Shown here: piece by piece, positions 7,684 through 15,053 of the stretch | Layout: every line of letters starts with the position of its first letter | How positions within the stretch are numbered: the stretch's first letter is position 1 | Source of the DNA: Spirochaeta sp. | GTDB lineage: Bacteria > Spirochaetota > Spirochaetia > UBA9216 | DNA: 27,781 bases | NCBI GenBank assembly: GCA_003454605.1 | Contig: DMKD01000019.1 | Location: forward strand, 8,846-36,626 | Reading direction: 5' to 3' | Position numbers and translations under genes: made by a program | Notes under the pieces: generated by a model | Told to the model about the DNA's origin: nothing | Database searches by the model: none | The model's input: the letters and a program-made list of their open reading frames with translations, nothing else

Positions 7684-8666
7684 TGGCGTCCCGTCCTGAA
7701 TTCTTCTGGCTGTTTTTGGTACTGCTGCCGATTGTGATCATCATGATCAGACGTTATCTGACAGGGCGAAAGAATCTTGCCGATGTTGCAGGTCTTTGGC
7801 GTCCGAGCAAATTCTATGATCTATATACGGTGAAAAACTTTTTTTCTTCACTTGGAATACTGGCGTTTTTCGTATTTGCGATTCTTTCACTGGCAGGCTT
7901 TCCCGGAAGGGAGATACCTGTCAGTTATGAACCGGCAGGGACCGATATTATTTTTGTTGTTGATGTATCCGAGAGTATGAAAGCCGCAGATATTGCCCCT
8001 TCCCGTCTTACGGCGGCTTCGAGGGTTATAAAGTCGGTATGTGAAAATACTCCGGACGGACGATTCGGGATTGTTGTATTCAAAGGCGGTGGGATCAAGA
8101 TGATACCGTCCACCGAAGATGTCGAGTCGATTTATAACTTTCTAAGTTTTCTAAGTACTGATCTGCTTACCAGTCCCGGAAGTAATATCCACAGCGGTGT
8201 TGAGACCGCCTTGAGATCCTTCCCAAAGGCTGAAGAGAGGGAAAAGTATATTATTCTATTAACAGACGGCGAGCTTCATGAAGGCGATATGACCAAGATT
8301 GCTGAGCAGGCTTTTAAAGCTGATGTCTCCATATACTGTGTAGGAACCGGAACCGCTGAGGGGGCAAGAATCCCTCTTGCTGACGGAGGATACCTTGCAG
8401 ACTCTGCCGGTGAGATTATTGTCACCAGGCTGCAGGAGGAGGGCTTGCGGCTGCTTGCTGAGGCTAGCGGTGGTAAATATTATTCGTCATCAGACAGCAC
8501 CCTGCTTCCAGAGCTGATTGGAATAGCTGCCGGCACAGTTGAGGCCGATGACAGCAGATACCGGATTGTGGTTAAAGAGCGATATAGATTCTTCCTCGTT
8601 ATTGCTCTTCTCGGGCTGTTTGTATCAAGGGCTGTAAAGGTTATAAAATGGAAAAAAAAGTTCTAA
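7683..8666 (+). CDS. batB: BatB, membrane-anchored VWA-domain protein
   Basis: This 327-residue paralogue of BatA starts at an ATG sharing one base with the batA stop (TAATG). It has two N-terminal membrane helices (FWLFLVLLPIVIIMI and LGILAFFVFAILSLAGF), a VWA domain with the metal motif D94-V-S-E-S98 and ILLTDGELHEGD, and a final helix (FFLVIALLGLFVSRAV). The loop carrying the usual MIDAS threonine reads SPGSNIHSG, where Ser/Asn replaces Thr, so metal binding may differ from BatA. It overlaps batC by 19 nt. Confidence 0.93.
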   Translation: MASRPEFFWLFLVLLPIVIIMIRRYLTGRKNLADVAGLWRPSKFYDLYTVKNFFSSLGILAFFVFAILSLAGFPGREIPVSYEPAGTDIIFVVDVSESMKAADIAPSRLTAASRVIKSVCENTPDGRFGIVVFKGGGIKMIPSTEDVESIYNFLSFLSTDLLTSPGSNIHSGVETALRSFPKAEEREKYIILLTDGELHEGDMTKIAEQAFKADVSIYCVGTGTAEGARIPLADGGYLADSAGEIIVTRLQEEGLRLLAEASGGKYYSSSDSTLLPELIGIAAGTVEADDSRYRIVVKERYRFFLVIALLGLFVSRAVKVIKWKKKF

Positions 8667-9241
8667 TAACGGCAATTGCTCTGACAGTTCTGCTGAGCTC
8701 ATGCTCTAATCCGGGGGTGTTTTTTTCCGTCTGGAGAGGGAACAATGCTTTTGCCGGCGGAGATTATCAGACCGCGAACACCGAATATCTTGCCTCGCTC
8801 GATAAAGAAATCTTTGAGGATTATATCAGTTACAATCTTGCAAACGTATACTATGCATTAGGCGAGGGCGAGGCGGCTTCCGAGGAATGGAAGAAAGCAG
8901 CCTTCACTGGTAACCTGGAACTGATGTTCCGAATTATGTACAACCGTGGTCTATATGAGTTTCAGAGCGGTAATTATGAAACAGCATTCAATTCATTCAG
9001 AAAGGCTCTTGAGATAAATCCTGAAAGCTATGATGCCAAGATTAATCTTGAATACAGCCTCAGGCGGATGAATGCAGGTGCTAATTCTACAGAGGGATCT
9101 GCTGCCGGTGCTCAGGATTCCGGAAATGGAGAGATATCAGGGGAGATAATGAGGGTGCTGGAGTTTATTAAGCAGAAGGATGCCGGACTCTGGACTGCCA
9201 ATGAAGAAAAAAGTATGAGCACCGAAGGCAGGGACTGGTAG
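8648..9241 (+). CDS. batC: BatC, TPR lipoprotein
   Basis: The 197-residue product has a lipoprotein signal peptide with lipobox LLSSC (Cys19), so it should be lipid-anchored outside the inner membrane. Two to three tetratricopeptide repeats follow: ISYNLANVYYALGEGEAASE, then RIMYNRGLYEFQSGNYETAF and a canonical NPESYDAKINLEYSLRRM. BatC typically interacts with BatB through these repeats. The C-terminal third is low-complexity (Gly/Ser/Ala rich). The start lies inside batB. Confidence 0.88.
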   Translation: MEKKVLITAIALTVLLSSCSNPGVFFSVWRGNNAFAGGDYQTANTEYLASLDKEIFEDYISYNLANVYYALGEGEAASEEWKKAAFTGNLELMFRIMYNRGLYEFQSGNYETAFNSFRKALEINPESYDAKINLEYSLRRMNAGANSTEGSAAGAQDSGNGEISGEIMRVLEFIKQKDAGLWTANEEKSMSTEGRDW

Positions 9242-11190
9242 TGAAGAGAGCCGTTCTCCTTATTCTGCTTATACTGACAGCGACCTTTCTTTCAGCTGAT
9301 GAGAAGAAGCATGGTGGATATTCTGCAAATCAGCCGACGATTGAAAGCTGTGTGATCACCCCCAATCCTGTCGGAAAAGGTGATTTGTTCACATTGACAA
9401 TAATTGTTGATCATAACAATTCCGCAGAGGTGGATTTTCCGCTTAAAGATCTGCCTGAAAACCTTCTGCTGTGGCGGGGGCCGTATATCAGAAGTTTCGT
9501 TGATACCGACAAAGACGGATACTCATTAAGAAAGGTCAGAATTACTACTACCCTGAAGGCGCAAAAATCAGGAAGAATGATTTTTCCATCACTGTCCGTG
9601 ATTGCTGATAACAGGGAACTGAGGACCGAGCCTGATCTTCTTCGGGTTGGGTTATATAAAAACAGGAAGCTTTATATGCCGATTGAGGTGGAATGGCAAA
9701 CGGAATTTGATAAAATCTATGCCGGCGAAGCTGTACCCCTGTCTCTGATGGTTTTGAACCAGGAAAATGTTGCCATATTTGACAGTGCAAGGGTTGCTTA
9801 TCCCCGCGATGGTTTTTTTGAGGAGGCCGAGGGGGTTTCTGAAATTACATCGATAACCGAGGGCGACATAATCCTATATGATATTCCGGCGGCAACCTAT
9901 ATCCTTACTTCTCCGGTTGCCGGTGAGGTGAAGATTCCTTCTTCCGGAGTTGAATATGAGGGAGTTGCCGGATGGACAGACAACCTCTTTCTGAAGATAA
10001 ATCGGATTCCTTCTGAAATTAGTGAGAGCGGAGCGGTCGGCATATTCAATTTTACGGCATCCATCGACCGGGAAAGTGCAGTCACTGGTGAGAATATTGC
10101 CCTCACTGTTAGCGTAAGCGGAGACGGCAACCTGAATTACCTGAAGCTGCCTGAGCCTTCAACCGAAGGCTGTATTCTCGTGTCTTCGGAAGTCATTGAT
10201 AATTATAAACCAAGCCCCTACGGTTTCACCGGATCGAAGACGGTTAGCTGGTTGTTCACGGCTGAAAATCCCGGGGTATCAAAGATTTCAATTCCGGATT
10301 TCAATTTTCTGAATAAGACTGCTGATCGGGTGGAATCTGTGCGCGGGACTGAATTTACCATCACGGTTTATGAGAGTTCTGCAGAAGACGGTGAGTCCGA
10401 ATCACAGGTTTTTCCATTTGAAAAGATCGATACTGCAGATACACCTGCATGGAAAAACTACTATCGCTCATATTTTCGATATGCCTGGCTGCTGCCCGGT
10501 TTTATATTTTTTCTGCTGGCTCTGATCATGAAGGGAAAGCGGCTGCCGCTTGCAGGGGTTTTGTCGCTGATTATTCTGATAGCAGTTTTTTCAATCGGCC
10601 GTTTTGTGATTGGTGCGGACAGGCCTGAGAATGCAGGAATCAGGGCGGATGTTCTATATAATGATGCCCTTGATGCCTATGCAACCGATGATCTGACTGG
10701 GAGTCTGCATAATCTCAGAGCAGCAATCTACCACGATCCTGTAAACAGGCTGTATAGACAGACACTCAGTTGGATTGAAACAGAAAACGGTTTCGTGAAC
10801 TCGGTTTCACCTTCACCGGGACTTCATCCCGATATCTTTTACTACATTCTGATAATATCTCTTAATCTGCTCTTTTTTGCCTTGGTACTCCGCATTGTGA
10901 AGTCTGGAGGCGGGGTATCGGTTATGATGATACTTTTTGGTTCTCTGATAATTTTTTCCGCAATAATGATCGGCTACAGTCATATTTCCCGGGAGCGGCA
11001 GACTGCTATCATATGTGCGGAGAGCAGCAGTCTTAAAAAAATCCCCCGTGAAACAGCTGAAGACTGGGTTCCCATGAACGTCGGAACGGATCTGAGAATT
11101 CTCGGTGAATCTGACGGTTTTATTCTGGTGGAGACCGGACTCGGGGTAAAGGGCTGGATTACTGAATCATGTATCCTCCGGGACAGATAA
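9241..11190 (+). CDS. batD: BatD-BatE-like fusion: oxygen-tolerance domain, TPR-like segment and SH3 domain
   Basis: The GTG start shares a base with the batC stop. The 649-residue protein has a signal peptide (LLILLILTATFLSA), then BatD Ig-like beta domains to about residue 400 (pattern NPVGKGDLFTLTIIV, later ESAVTGENIALTVSVSGDGN). Membrane helices lie at about 413-431 and 434-457, a TPR-like segment at about 470-505 (YNDALDAYATDDLTGSLHNL), two more helices at about 531-580, and an SH3-like domain at the end (ICAESSSLKKIP...GWITESCILRD). BatD proteins normally end after one helix; the TPR, paired helices and SH3 tail are the parts expected in BatE. I infer a BatD-BatE fusion that completes the cluster in one polypeptide. 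Confidence 0.88.
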   Translation: MKRAVLLILLILTATFLSADEKKHGGYSANQPTIESCVITPNPVGKGDLFTLTIIVDHNNSAEVDFPLKDLPENLLLWRGPYIRSFVDTDKDGYSLRKVRITTTLKAQKSGRMIFPSLSVIADNRELRTEPDLLRVGLYKNRKLYMPIEVEWQTEFDKIYAGEAVPLSLMVLNQENVAIFDSARVAYPRDGFFEEAEGVSEITSITEGDIILYDIPAATYILTSPVAGEVKIPSSGVEYEGVAGWTDNLFLKINRIPSEISESGAVGIFNFTASIDRESAVTGENIALTVSVSGDGNLNYLKLPEPSTEGCILVSSEVIDNYKPSPYGFTGSKTVSWLFTAENPGVSKISIPDFNFLNKTADRVESVRGTEFTITVYESSAEDGESESQVFPFEKIDTADTPAWKNYYRSYFRYAWLLPGFIFFLLALIMKGKRLPLAGVLSLIILIAVFSIGRFVIGADRPENAGIRADVLYNDALDAYATDDLTGSLHNLRAAIYHDPVNRLYRQTLSWIETENGFVNSVSPSPGLHPDIFYYILIISLNLLFFALVLRIVKSGGGVSVMMILFGSLIIFSAIMIGYSHISRERQTAIICAESSSLKKIPRETAEDWVPMNVGTDLRILGESDGFILVETGLGVKGWITESCILRDR

Positions 11191-11207
11191 GGCGTCGGTA
11201 GGTAACA

Positions 11208-11582
11208 ATGGGAATGAATGACTGGCTGGATAAGTATCCGCCGAAAGATAAAGATGTGAAAAAGACTTCTTCAGGCGCTGGTGTTCAGCCGGTGGGTAGA
11301 AAAAAACTGTTAAGGCAGTCTAGTCAGAGCAGTCTTGATCTGCATGGATTAACAGCCGAAGAGGCCCGTGCCGAGGTTGATGGCTTTCTTCGGGCTTCCA
11401 AACGGCAGGGGCTCAGGAAAATTTTGATAATTCACGGAAAAGGATACCATTCTGAGGGCCGTCCGGTTCTTAAAAAAGAGGTAATAAAAATACTTGAAAG
11501 AAGCCCGATAGCGGGCGAGTTTGGCACTGCCGACCGTAAAGAGGGCGGCAGTGGCGCGGTGTGGGTGTTGCTTAAATATTGA
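11208..11582 (+). CDS. Smr-domain protein
   Basis: A 124-residue protein with an unstructured, charged N-terminus (about 1-40) and a Smr domain: LDLHGLTAEEARAEVDGFL, then ILIIHGKGYHSEG and a C-terminal GAVWVLLKY. The LDxHGL and HGKG motifs are those of stand-alone Smr proteins, many of which are RNA/DNA endonucleases; one relative acts on collided-ribosome mRNA. It starts 17 nt after batD behind a GGTAGG ribosome site and is probably the last gene of the operon. Its stop codon lies in the loop of a palindrome (11570-11591). Confidence 0.9.
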   Translation: MGMNDWLDKYPPKDKDVKKTSSGAGVQPVGRKKLLRQSSQSSLDLHGLTAEEARAEVDGFLRASKRQGLRKILIIHGKGYHSEGRPVLKKEVIKILERSPIAGEFGTADRKEGGSGAVWVLLKY

Positions 11583-11591
11583 TATTTAAGC
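11570..11591. terminator. Palindrome over the Smr stop codon
   Basis: GCTTAAATAT and ATATTTAAGC are perfect inverted repeats with the TGA stop codon at the centre. No T run follows on either strand, so it is more likely an mRNA end-stabilising or pausing hairpin than a full intrinsic terminator. Confidence 0.45.
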
Positions 11592-11604
11592 GAACTGCCG
11601 TTCC

Positions 11605-11637
11605 GAGAACTAAGCTTTCAAAGCGCTTATCGTTCTC
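11605..11637. terminator. Hairpin at the convergent Smr/infA ends
   Basis: GAGAACTAAGC pairs with GCTTA and GTTCTC with a 2-nt bulge, giving an 11-bp stem that covers the infA stop codon (11627-11629). It lacks a T tract. It lies between two converging genes and may serve both transcripts. Confidence 0.45.
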
Positions 11638-11845
11638 TGTAAATGATACGTCCTCTGGTCAAATCGTAAGGGGAGAGTGCTACTCTTACTTTATCGCCTG
11701 GAACAATTCTAATATAGTGTTTACGCATTTTTCCTGAAAGGTGCGCAAGGATAACATGTCCATTTTGAAGCTCTACCCTGAACATGGTGTTAGGCAGAGA
11801 TTCTTTTACAATTCCTTCTACTTCAATAGCTTCTTCTTTAGCCAC
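11627..11845 (-). CDS. infA: Translation initiation factor IF-1
   Basis: The 72-residue product is a complete S1/OB-fold IF-1: AKEEAIEVEGIVKESLPNTM, GHVILAHLSGKMRKHYIRI and PGDKVRVALSPYDLTRGRI match the family at every conserved block. The start is GTG at 11845, four bases after GGAGG; an overlapping out-of-frame ATG (11847) would yield only a few residues. It lies alone on the minus strand, not within a ribosomal protein operon, and shares a divergent promoter region with the DksA-like gene, so both may respond to growth rate. Its message has an 18-nt leader with a ribosome site. Confidence 0.97.
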   Translation of the reverse strand: MAKEEAIEVEGIVKESLPNTMFRVELQNGHVILAHLSGKMRKHYIRIVPGDKVRVALSPYDLTRGRIIYRER

Positions 11846-11869
11846 ATTGCCTCCAAATAATTTAAAAGA

Positions 11870-11898
11870 ATACTATGTGAATAAGAATCCTTTGTCAA
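11870..11898 (-). promoter_or_regulatory. Promoter of infA
   Basis: On the minus strand TTGACA (11898-11893), 17 nt, TAGTAT (11875-11870); start point about 11863. The -35 box forms half of the dyad GTCAAC-CT-GTTGAC (11894-11907) shared with the divergent promoter. Confidence 0.75.
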
Positions 11899-11902
11899 CC
11901 TG

Positions 11903-11931
11903 TTGACTTTTTTGCTCTTTTCATAGATATT
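11903..11931 (+). promoter_or_regulatory. Promoter of the DksA-like gene
   Basis: TTGACT (11903-11908), 17 nt, GATATT (11926-11931), or AGATAT one base earlier. Start point about 11938, leader about 24 nt with GAGGG before the ATG. It is back to back with the infA promoter; the two -35 boxes are the arms of one palindrome, so RNA polymerase binding may be mutually exclusive. Confidence 0.6.
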
Positions 11932-11961
11932 TCGGCGTAAATAGTTTAAAACGAGGGTAAT

Positions 11962-12318
11962 ATGGACAAAGTATTTGTTGAGCAGATGAGGGTGGATTTG
12001 ATTGCGCAGAAAAAAGAGATTATGAAGAGTCTCATGTCTGAGAGTGATGATTTCAACGCGATTGTGACAGCAAAACAGCCCAAAGATCTGGCTGATATTG
12101 CATCAGACGATATTGACAGAAATACGCTTGAAACCCTCAGTGCTAATGATGTCAGAAGACTGCGTTTAATTGATTCAGCTTTATCCCGTATTGAGAATGA
12201 ACGCTATGGGCTATGCATGAGGTGTAATAAAAAGATACCAAGAGAGAGACTTGAGGCAATCCCTTATGCTCTCATGTGTATTGAATGTAAATCCACCGAC
12301 GAAAGAAAAAACCGATAA
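11962..12318 (+). CDS. TraR/DksA-family zinc-finger protein
   Basis: The 118-residue protein has an N-terminal helical hairpin and a four-cysteine zinc finger at the C-terminus (CMRCNKKIPRERLEAIPYAL, then MCIEC). The hairpin tip reads LADIASDDIDR, which resembles the acidic DxxDxA tip that DksA inserts in the RNA polymerase secondary channel. I infer a transcription modulator linked to the stringent response; a general TraR-like role is the alternative. It has a clear ribosome site (GAGGG). Confidence 0.9.
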   Translation: MDKVFVEQMRVDLIAQKKEIMKSLMSESDDFNAIVTAKQPKDLADIASDDIDRNTLETLSANDVRRLRLIDSALSRIENERYGLCMRCNKKIPRERLEAIPYALMCIECKSTDERKNR

Positions 12319-12325
12319 ACTCCAG

Positions 12326-12353
12326 CCCTGTTAAACCGATAATTTTAACAGGG
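12326..12353 (+). promoter_or_regulatory. Perfect 10-bp hairpin ending one base before a start codon
   Basis: CCCTGTTAAA pairs with TTTAACAGGG over an 8-nt loop. The 3' arm contains the only ribosome-site-like sequence (AGGG) of the next gene, whose ATG begins at 12355. It could act as a weak terminator for the DksA-like gene or block translation of the next gene; there is no T tract. Confidence 0.6.
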
Positions 12354-12354
12354 T

Positions 12355-12735
12355 ATGGAACTACAAAGTATTTCTAGACAATCTTTAGCTGTTTCTCAAC
12401 TTGTCAGAGCCCAGGTCGGCACCGGAAGGATAGCTCTGCCTGTCAGCAGCAACAGGATTTACGCTAATTTAAAGCATATAACCGGTGTGGGCGGGGTTGG
12501 AAATCAGCCGGCCTTCTCTCTAAATCAGCTGAGAAGCCTTGATAACCTGATTGACAGGCTAAAGCTTCTGAAAGGTGAATCCGTCAAAACAGTAAATCTC
12601 GAAAATTCGTCAGAGAATGATATTACAACGATGATTGAGCAGTTTCGCAAGGATCTATACACCGAACTTCATAAAAATAATCCTTATATGGGCAGTATCA
12701 GCGCTTCGGGTCTTTCTCTCGAACTGTTCGCCTGA
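12355..12735 (+). CDS. Unrecognised 126-residue protein
   Basis: I do not recognise the family. The protein is soluble, without signal peptide, cysteines or membrane segment. It has a glycine/valine-rich middle (ITGVGGVGNQPAF), followed by two helical parts (LNQLRSLDNLIDRLKLLKG and ENDITTMIEQFRKDLYTELH). The N-terminus MELQSISRQSLAVSQLVRAQ is also helix-prone. It sits between the DksA-like gene and a membrane-protein gene, 36 nt and 4 nt apart respectively, so co-transcription is likely. The ATG is directly preceded by the hairpin that hides its ribosome site. Confidence 0.65.
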   Translation: MELQSISRQSLAVSQLVRAQVGTGRIALPVSSNRIYANLKHITGVGGVGNQPAFSLNQLRSLDNLIDRLKLLKGESVKTVNLENSSENDITTMIEQFRKDLYTELHKNNPYMGSISASGLSLELFA

Positions 12736-12739
12736 ACAC

Positions 12740-13870
12740 ATGAACGAGACAATATTAACATATGCGGTAATCGTCACGATCATTTTTTATGCCGCAATTC
12801 CGCTCGCCGGAGCTTTTTCGGTCAGGCGTAAATGGCGTTTTTTCAGAGCGCAGGTTATTGAAGCAAGTATATCAAGAGAAGTGTCTTACTCAAATCCCGA
12901 CAGGAAGGTCGACGGTTCCTCAGGCAGGTATTGTTTTATCGGAGATCTGCAGGCTATTCAGGATGACAGCTCAATCTGGCTGAATAACGGCAAGGTCAGC
13001 GTCCGCGCGGAAATGAAGGATGTCAAGCTTTATCTTCTGCCGACAAGCCGGTCGATCGAAAATGAAGACAGGATCGAAGAGAATAATGTGATTCTGCCTC
13101 AGGACATGCCCAAACGCATCAAATGGGAAAGGGTTTATTCACTCACCCAGGGTACGGGTGTTGTTTTATCAGGACAGGTTTATGTGGAAAATGGTACTCC
13201 GGTCTTCAGAAACACCGAAGAGCAGCCTCTTCTGGTAATCATATATGATGGTAAAAAGGAAAGTATCCTGCGGCGTTCAATCTGGACCGGCCGGCAGCTG
13301 AATGAATTCTGGAATAATCTAACCCCCCTCTCTTTGATTACCGGTTCGTTTTTTCTTTTTGTACTGACTTTTTTTTCCTACCGGCAGTTCGGTTCTGATA
13401 CTCCCACTATACTCGCTGCTGTAATGAGTTTTATCCCTCTCCTGCCGTTTCTTCCGCCGGGAATAGTTCTGTATTTTATATTCAGACGATTGTGGCGCAG
13501 CGGACGATATCTGCGCGGTGAGAGAGATCTGCTTCGGCTGCCTCTGAGATATCCGGAATATGATGAGTATGCAAGCTGCCGTGAAGCGCTTAGGGATTTT
13601 CCCGATGCAAAACTCCGCAGCTGCGGAATTATTGATGAGGATGAGGTGATGTCGATTCCATGCCGTCTGTTTTCTTCTGCCAAAGGCGGAAGTGAGCCGC
13701 CGCCGCGGCATTTTTTTGAAGAGTTGATTATCCCCGGTGATCCGGAAGAGCTTGCCTGGAAATGCAGAAGCCGCGCAAGGAAAATGGAAATCCTCGCTGC
13801 GGCTTCGATTAGTCTTGGTTTTGTTGTAAACGGACTCTTGTTTTATTTTGTACTTATCTGGTTCCTCTGA
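12740..13870 (+). CDS. Membrane protein of unknown function, GIDE-like middle domain possible
   Basis: I start at the ATG at 12740, 4 nt after the upstream stop; the frame could begin at 12635 but would overlap the previous gene and start with unrelated residues. The 376-residue protein has one N-terminal helix (TYAVIVTIIFYAAIPLAGAF), a beta-rich soluble part of about 200 residues (SGRYCFIGDLQAIQ, GVVLSGQVYVENGTPVF, ILRRSIWTGRQLNE), two close helices (LITGSFFLFVLTFF and SFIPLLPFLPPGIVLYFIF), a charged part and a last helix. Two outer helices around a domain that ends with 'ILRR' recall the GIDE domain of membrane E3-like proteins, but similarity by eye is weak. No ribosome site; translation coupling is likely. 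Confidence 0.75.
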   Translation: MNETILTYAVIVTIIFYAAIPLAGAFSVRRKWRFFRAQVIEASISREVSYSNPDRKVDGSSGRYCFIGDLQAIQDDSSIWLNNGKVSVRAEMKDVKLYLLPTSRSIENEDRIEENNVILPQDMPKRIKWERVYSLTQGTGVVLSGQVYVENGTPVFRNTEEQPLLVIIYDGKKESILRRSIWTGRQLNEFWNNLTPLSLITGSFFLFVLTFFSYRQFGSDTPTILAAVMSFIPLLPFLPPGIVLYFIFRRLWRSGRYLRGERDLLRLPLRYPEYDEYASCREALRDFPDAKLRSCGIIDEDEVMSIPCRLFSSAKGGSEPPPRHFFEELIIPGDPEELAWKCRSRARKMEILAAASISLGFVVNGLLFYFVLIWFL

Positions 13871-15010
13871 TTAGCTCGAGGGAGCTGTAGAGCGTTTGCG
13901 GGCATGATTCACAGTAAGTTTTCGACCTTTGAATTCTTCCCCGTTTAATAGTTCAATAGCCCTTTCAGCCTGCTTTTTTGAGATATCCATAAAAGAATAG
14001 CTATCGAGAACCTTTATGCTTCCTATGTCTGACTGTTCAAGATCGAGTTTTGACTGGAATAATCGTGCGAGATCCTTTGGGAATACTCTTCGGTTCTTTC
14101 CGACGCTTATAAAGAGGGTTGCTTTATCAGGATCAGACTCTTTTCTCTGGGGCGCCCGTCTAGGAGCTTTATCGCCGGTACATGCTGTTTTGAGCAGGTA
14201 GGCGCTTAAATATCCTCTTTTTGAGAATGGAGTGTGTTTTTTAAAAAGCTTCCTGTAAACATTCAGAATGTCAGGGTTTTCTTCCTCTATAATGTTCTTA
14301 ATAAAATTTTGAATGTTCTGTTCAACCGCTGTAAGGTCTACTGTTTCGTCGGTTTTTTTCATCTCTGAAGTCTCCTGTAAATGTTCTTCATCCATGGTAA
14401 TGATAACCGGTTTTTTTACCATAGGTTCAATAAGACTGACTGATTCAATATTGTCAGTATAAAAAAGGCTCTGATGCTTTTCGGGCATCTTTGAAAAAAT
14501 AAAAATAAGATCCTGGTCGAAACCATCTTCTTCCAGGTTGACCGGAGTATCGACTACAGCCGTCTTGATATGGGATAAATCAATGTTTTCACGGCGGATG
14601 TGGTCAATAATCCTTGAGGGGGTTCCGATAATGATATCAGGCGTGTTGGACAAAGTCTTAAGTTCCTGTTTGATCATTGAATCTGATATCAGCTTGGCGA
14701 TGACTAAATCTGATGAAGATTTTGAAATGTGCCGAGAGAATTCCCGTCCGGTTTTCCGGACGTTCTCCGGTTCCGAAACGATGACTATGATCCGGGTATG
14801 ATCCTGATGGCTACTAAGGTTGACAAGAATTGGAACAATATAGGATGTCCGCTTGCCTCTAGCACCGTTCACTCCGGCAATTATGTCTTTTTTCTGGAAA
14901 AAAACAGGAAAAACCTTATTCTGGAGAGGGGTAGGATTGTTGAATCCGGCATTTTTCAAAAAGTAGAGAATTCTATCATCAATTTGAGTAGGATTAATCT
15001 TTTGATGCAT
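13871..15010 (-). CDS. DEAD-box-like pseudo-helicase with DbpA-type RNA-binding domain
   Basis: The 379-residue form starts at the ATG at 15010; the frame extends to 15127 but that part overlaps the divergent gene. The N-terminal domain keeps the DEAD-box layout: Q motif NPTPLQNKVFPVFFQKKDII, a Walker A position reading NGARGKRT, and IGTPSRIIDHI (TPGR motif). The DEAD box itself reads VVDTP and the SAT position YTDN, so ATP hydrolysis should be lost. RecA domain 2 (with the HRxGR motif) is absent; a linker of about 100 residues leads to an intact C-terminal DbpA-like RNA-binding domain (ATLFISVGKNRRVFPKDLAR, then GSIKVLDSYSFMDISKKQA, ending in basic residues). I infer an RNA-binding protein, perhaps ribosome-associated, derived from a helicase. 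Confidence 0.8.
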   Translation of the reverse strand: MHQKINPTQIDDRILYFLKNAGFNNPTPLQNKVFPVFFQKKDIIAGVNGARGKRTSYIVPILVNLSSHQDHTRIIVIVSEPENVRKTGREFSRHISKSSSDLVIAKLISDSMIKQELKTLSNTPDIIIGTPSRIIDHIRRENIDLSHIKTAVVDTPVNLEEDGFDQDLIFIFSKMPEKHQSLFYTDNIESVSLIEPMVKKPVIITMDEEHLQETSEMKKTDETVDLTAVEQNIQNFIKNIIEEENPDILNVYRKLFKKHTPFSKRGYLSAYLLKTACTGDKAPRRAPQRKESDPDKATLFISVGKNRRVFPKDLARLFQSKLDLEQSDIGSIKVLDSYSFMDISKKQAERAIELLNGEEFKGRKLTVNHARKRSTAPSS

Positions 15011-15053
15011 GCCGGCTACAATACTGATATTTTTTACCTTTAAAGGATTTATT

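Noticed and set aside
12635..12739. Upstream start of the membrane protein at 12635
   Set aside because: It lies inside the preceding gene in another frame, and a natural start with a membrane helix follows at 12740.
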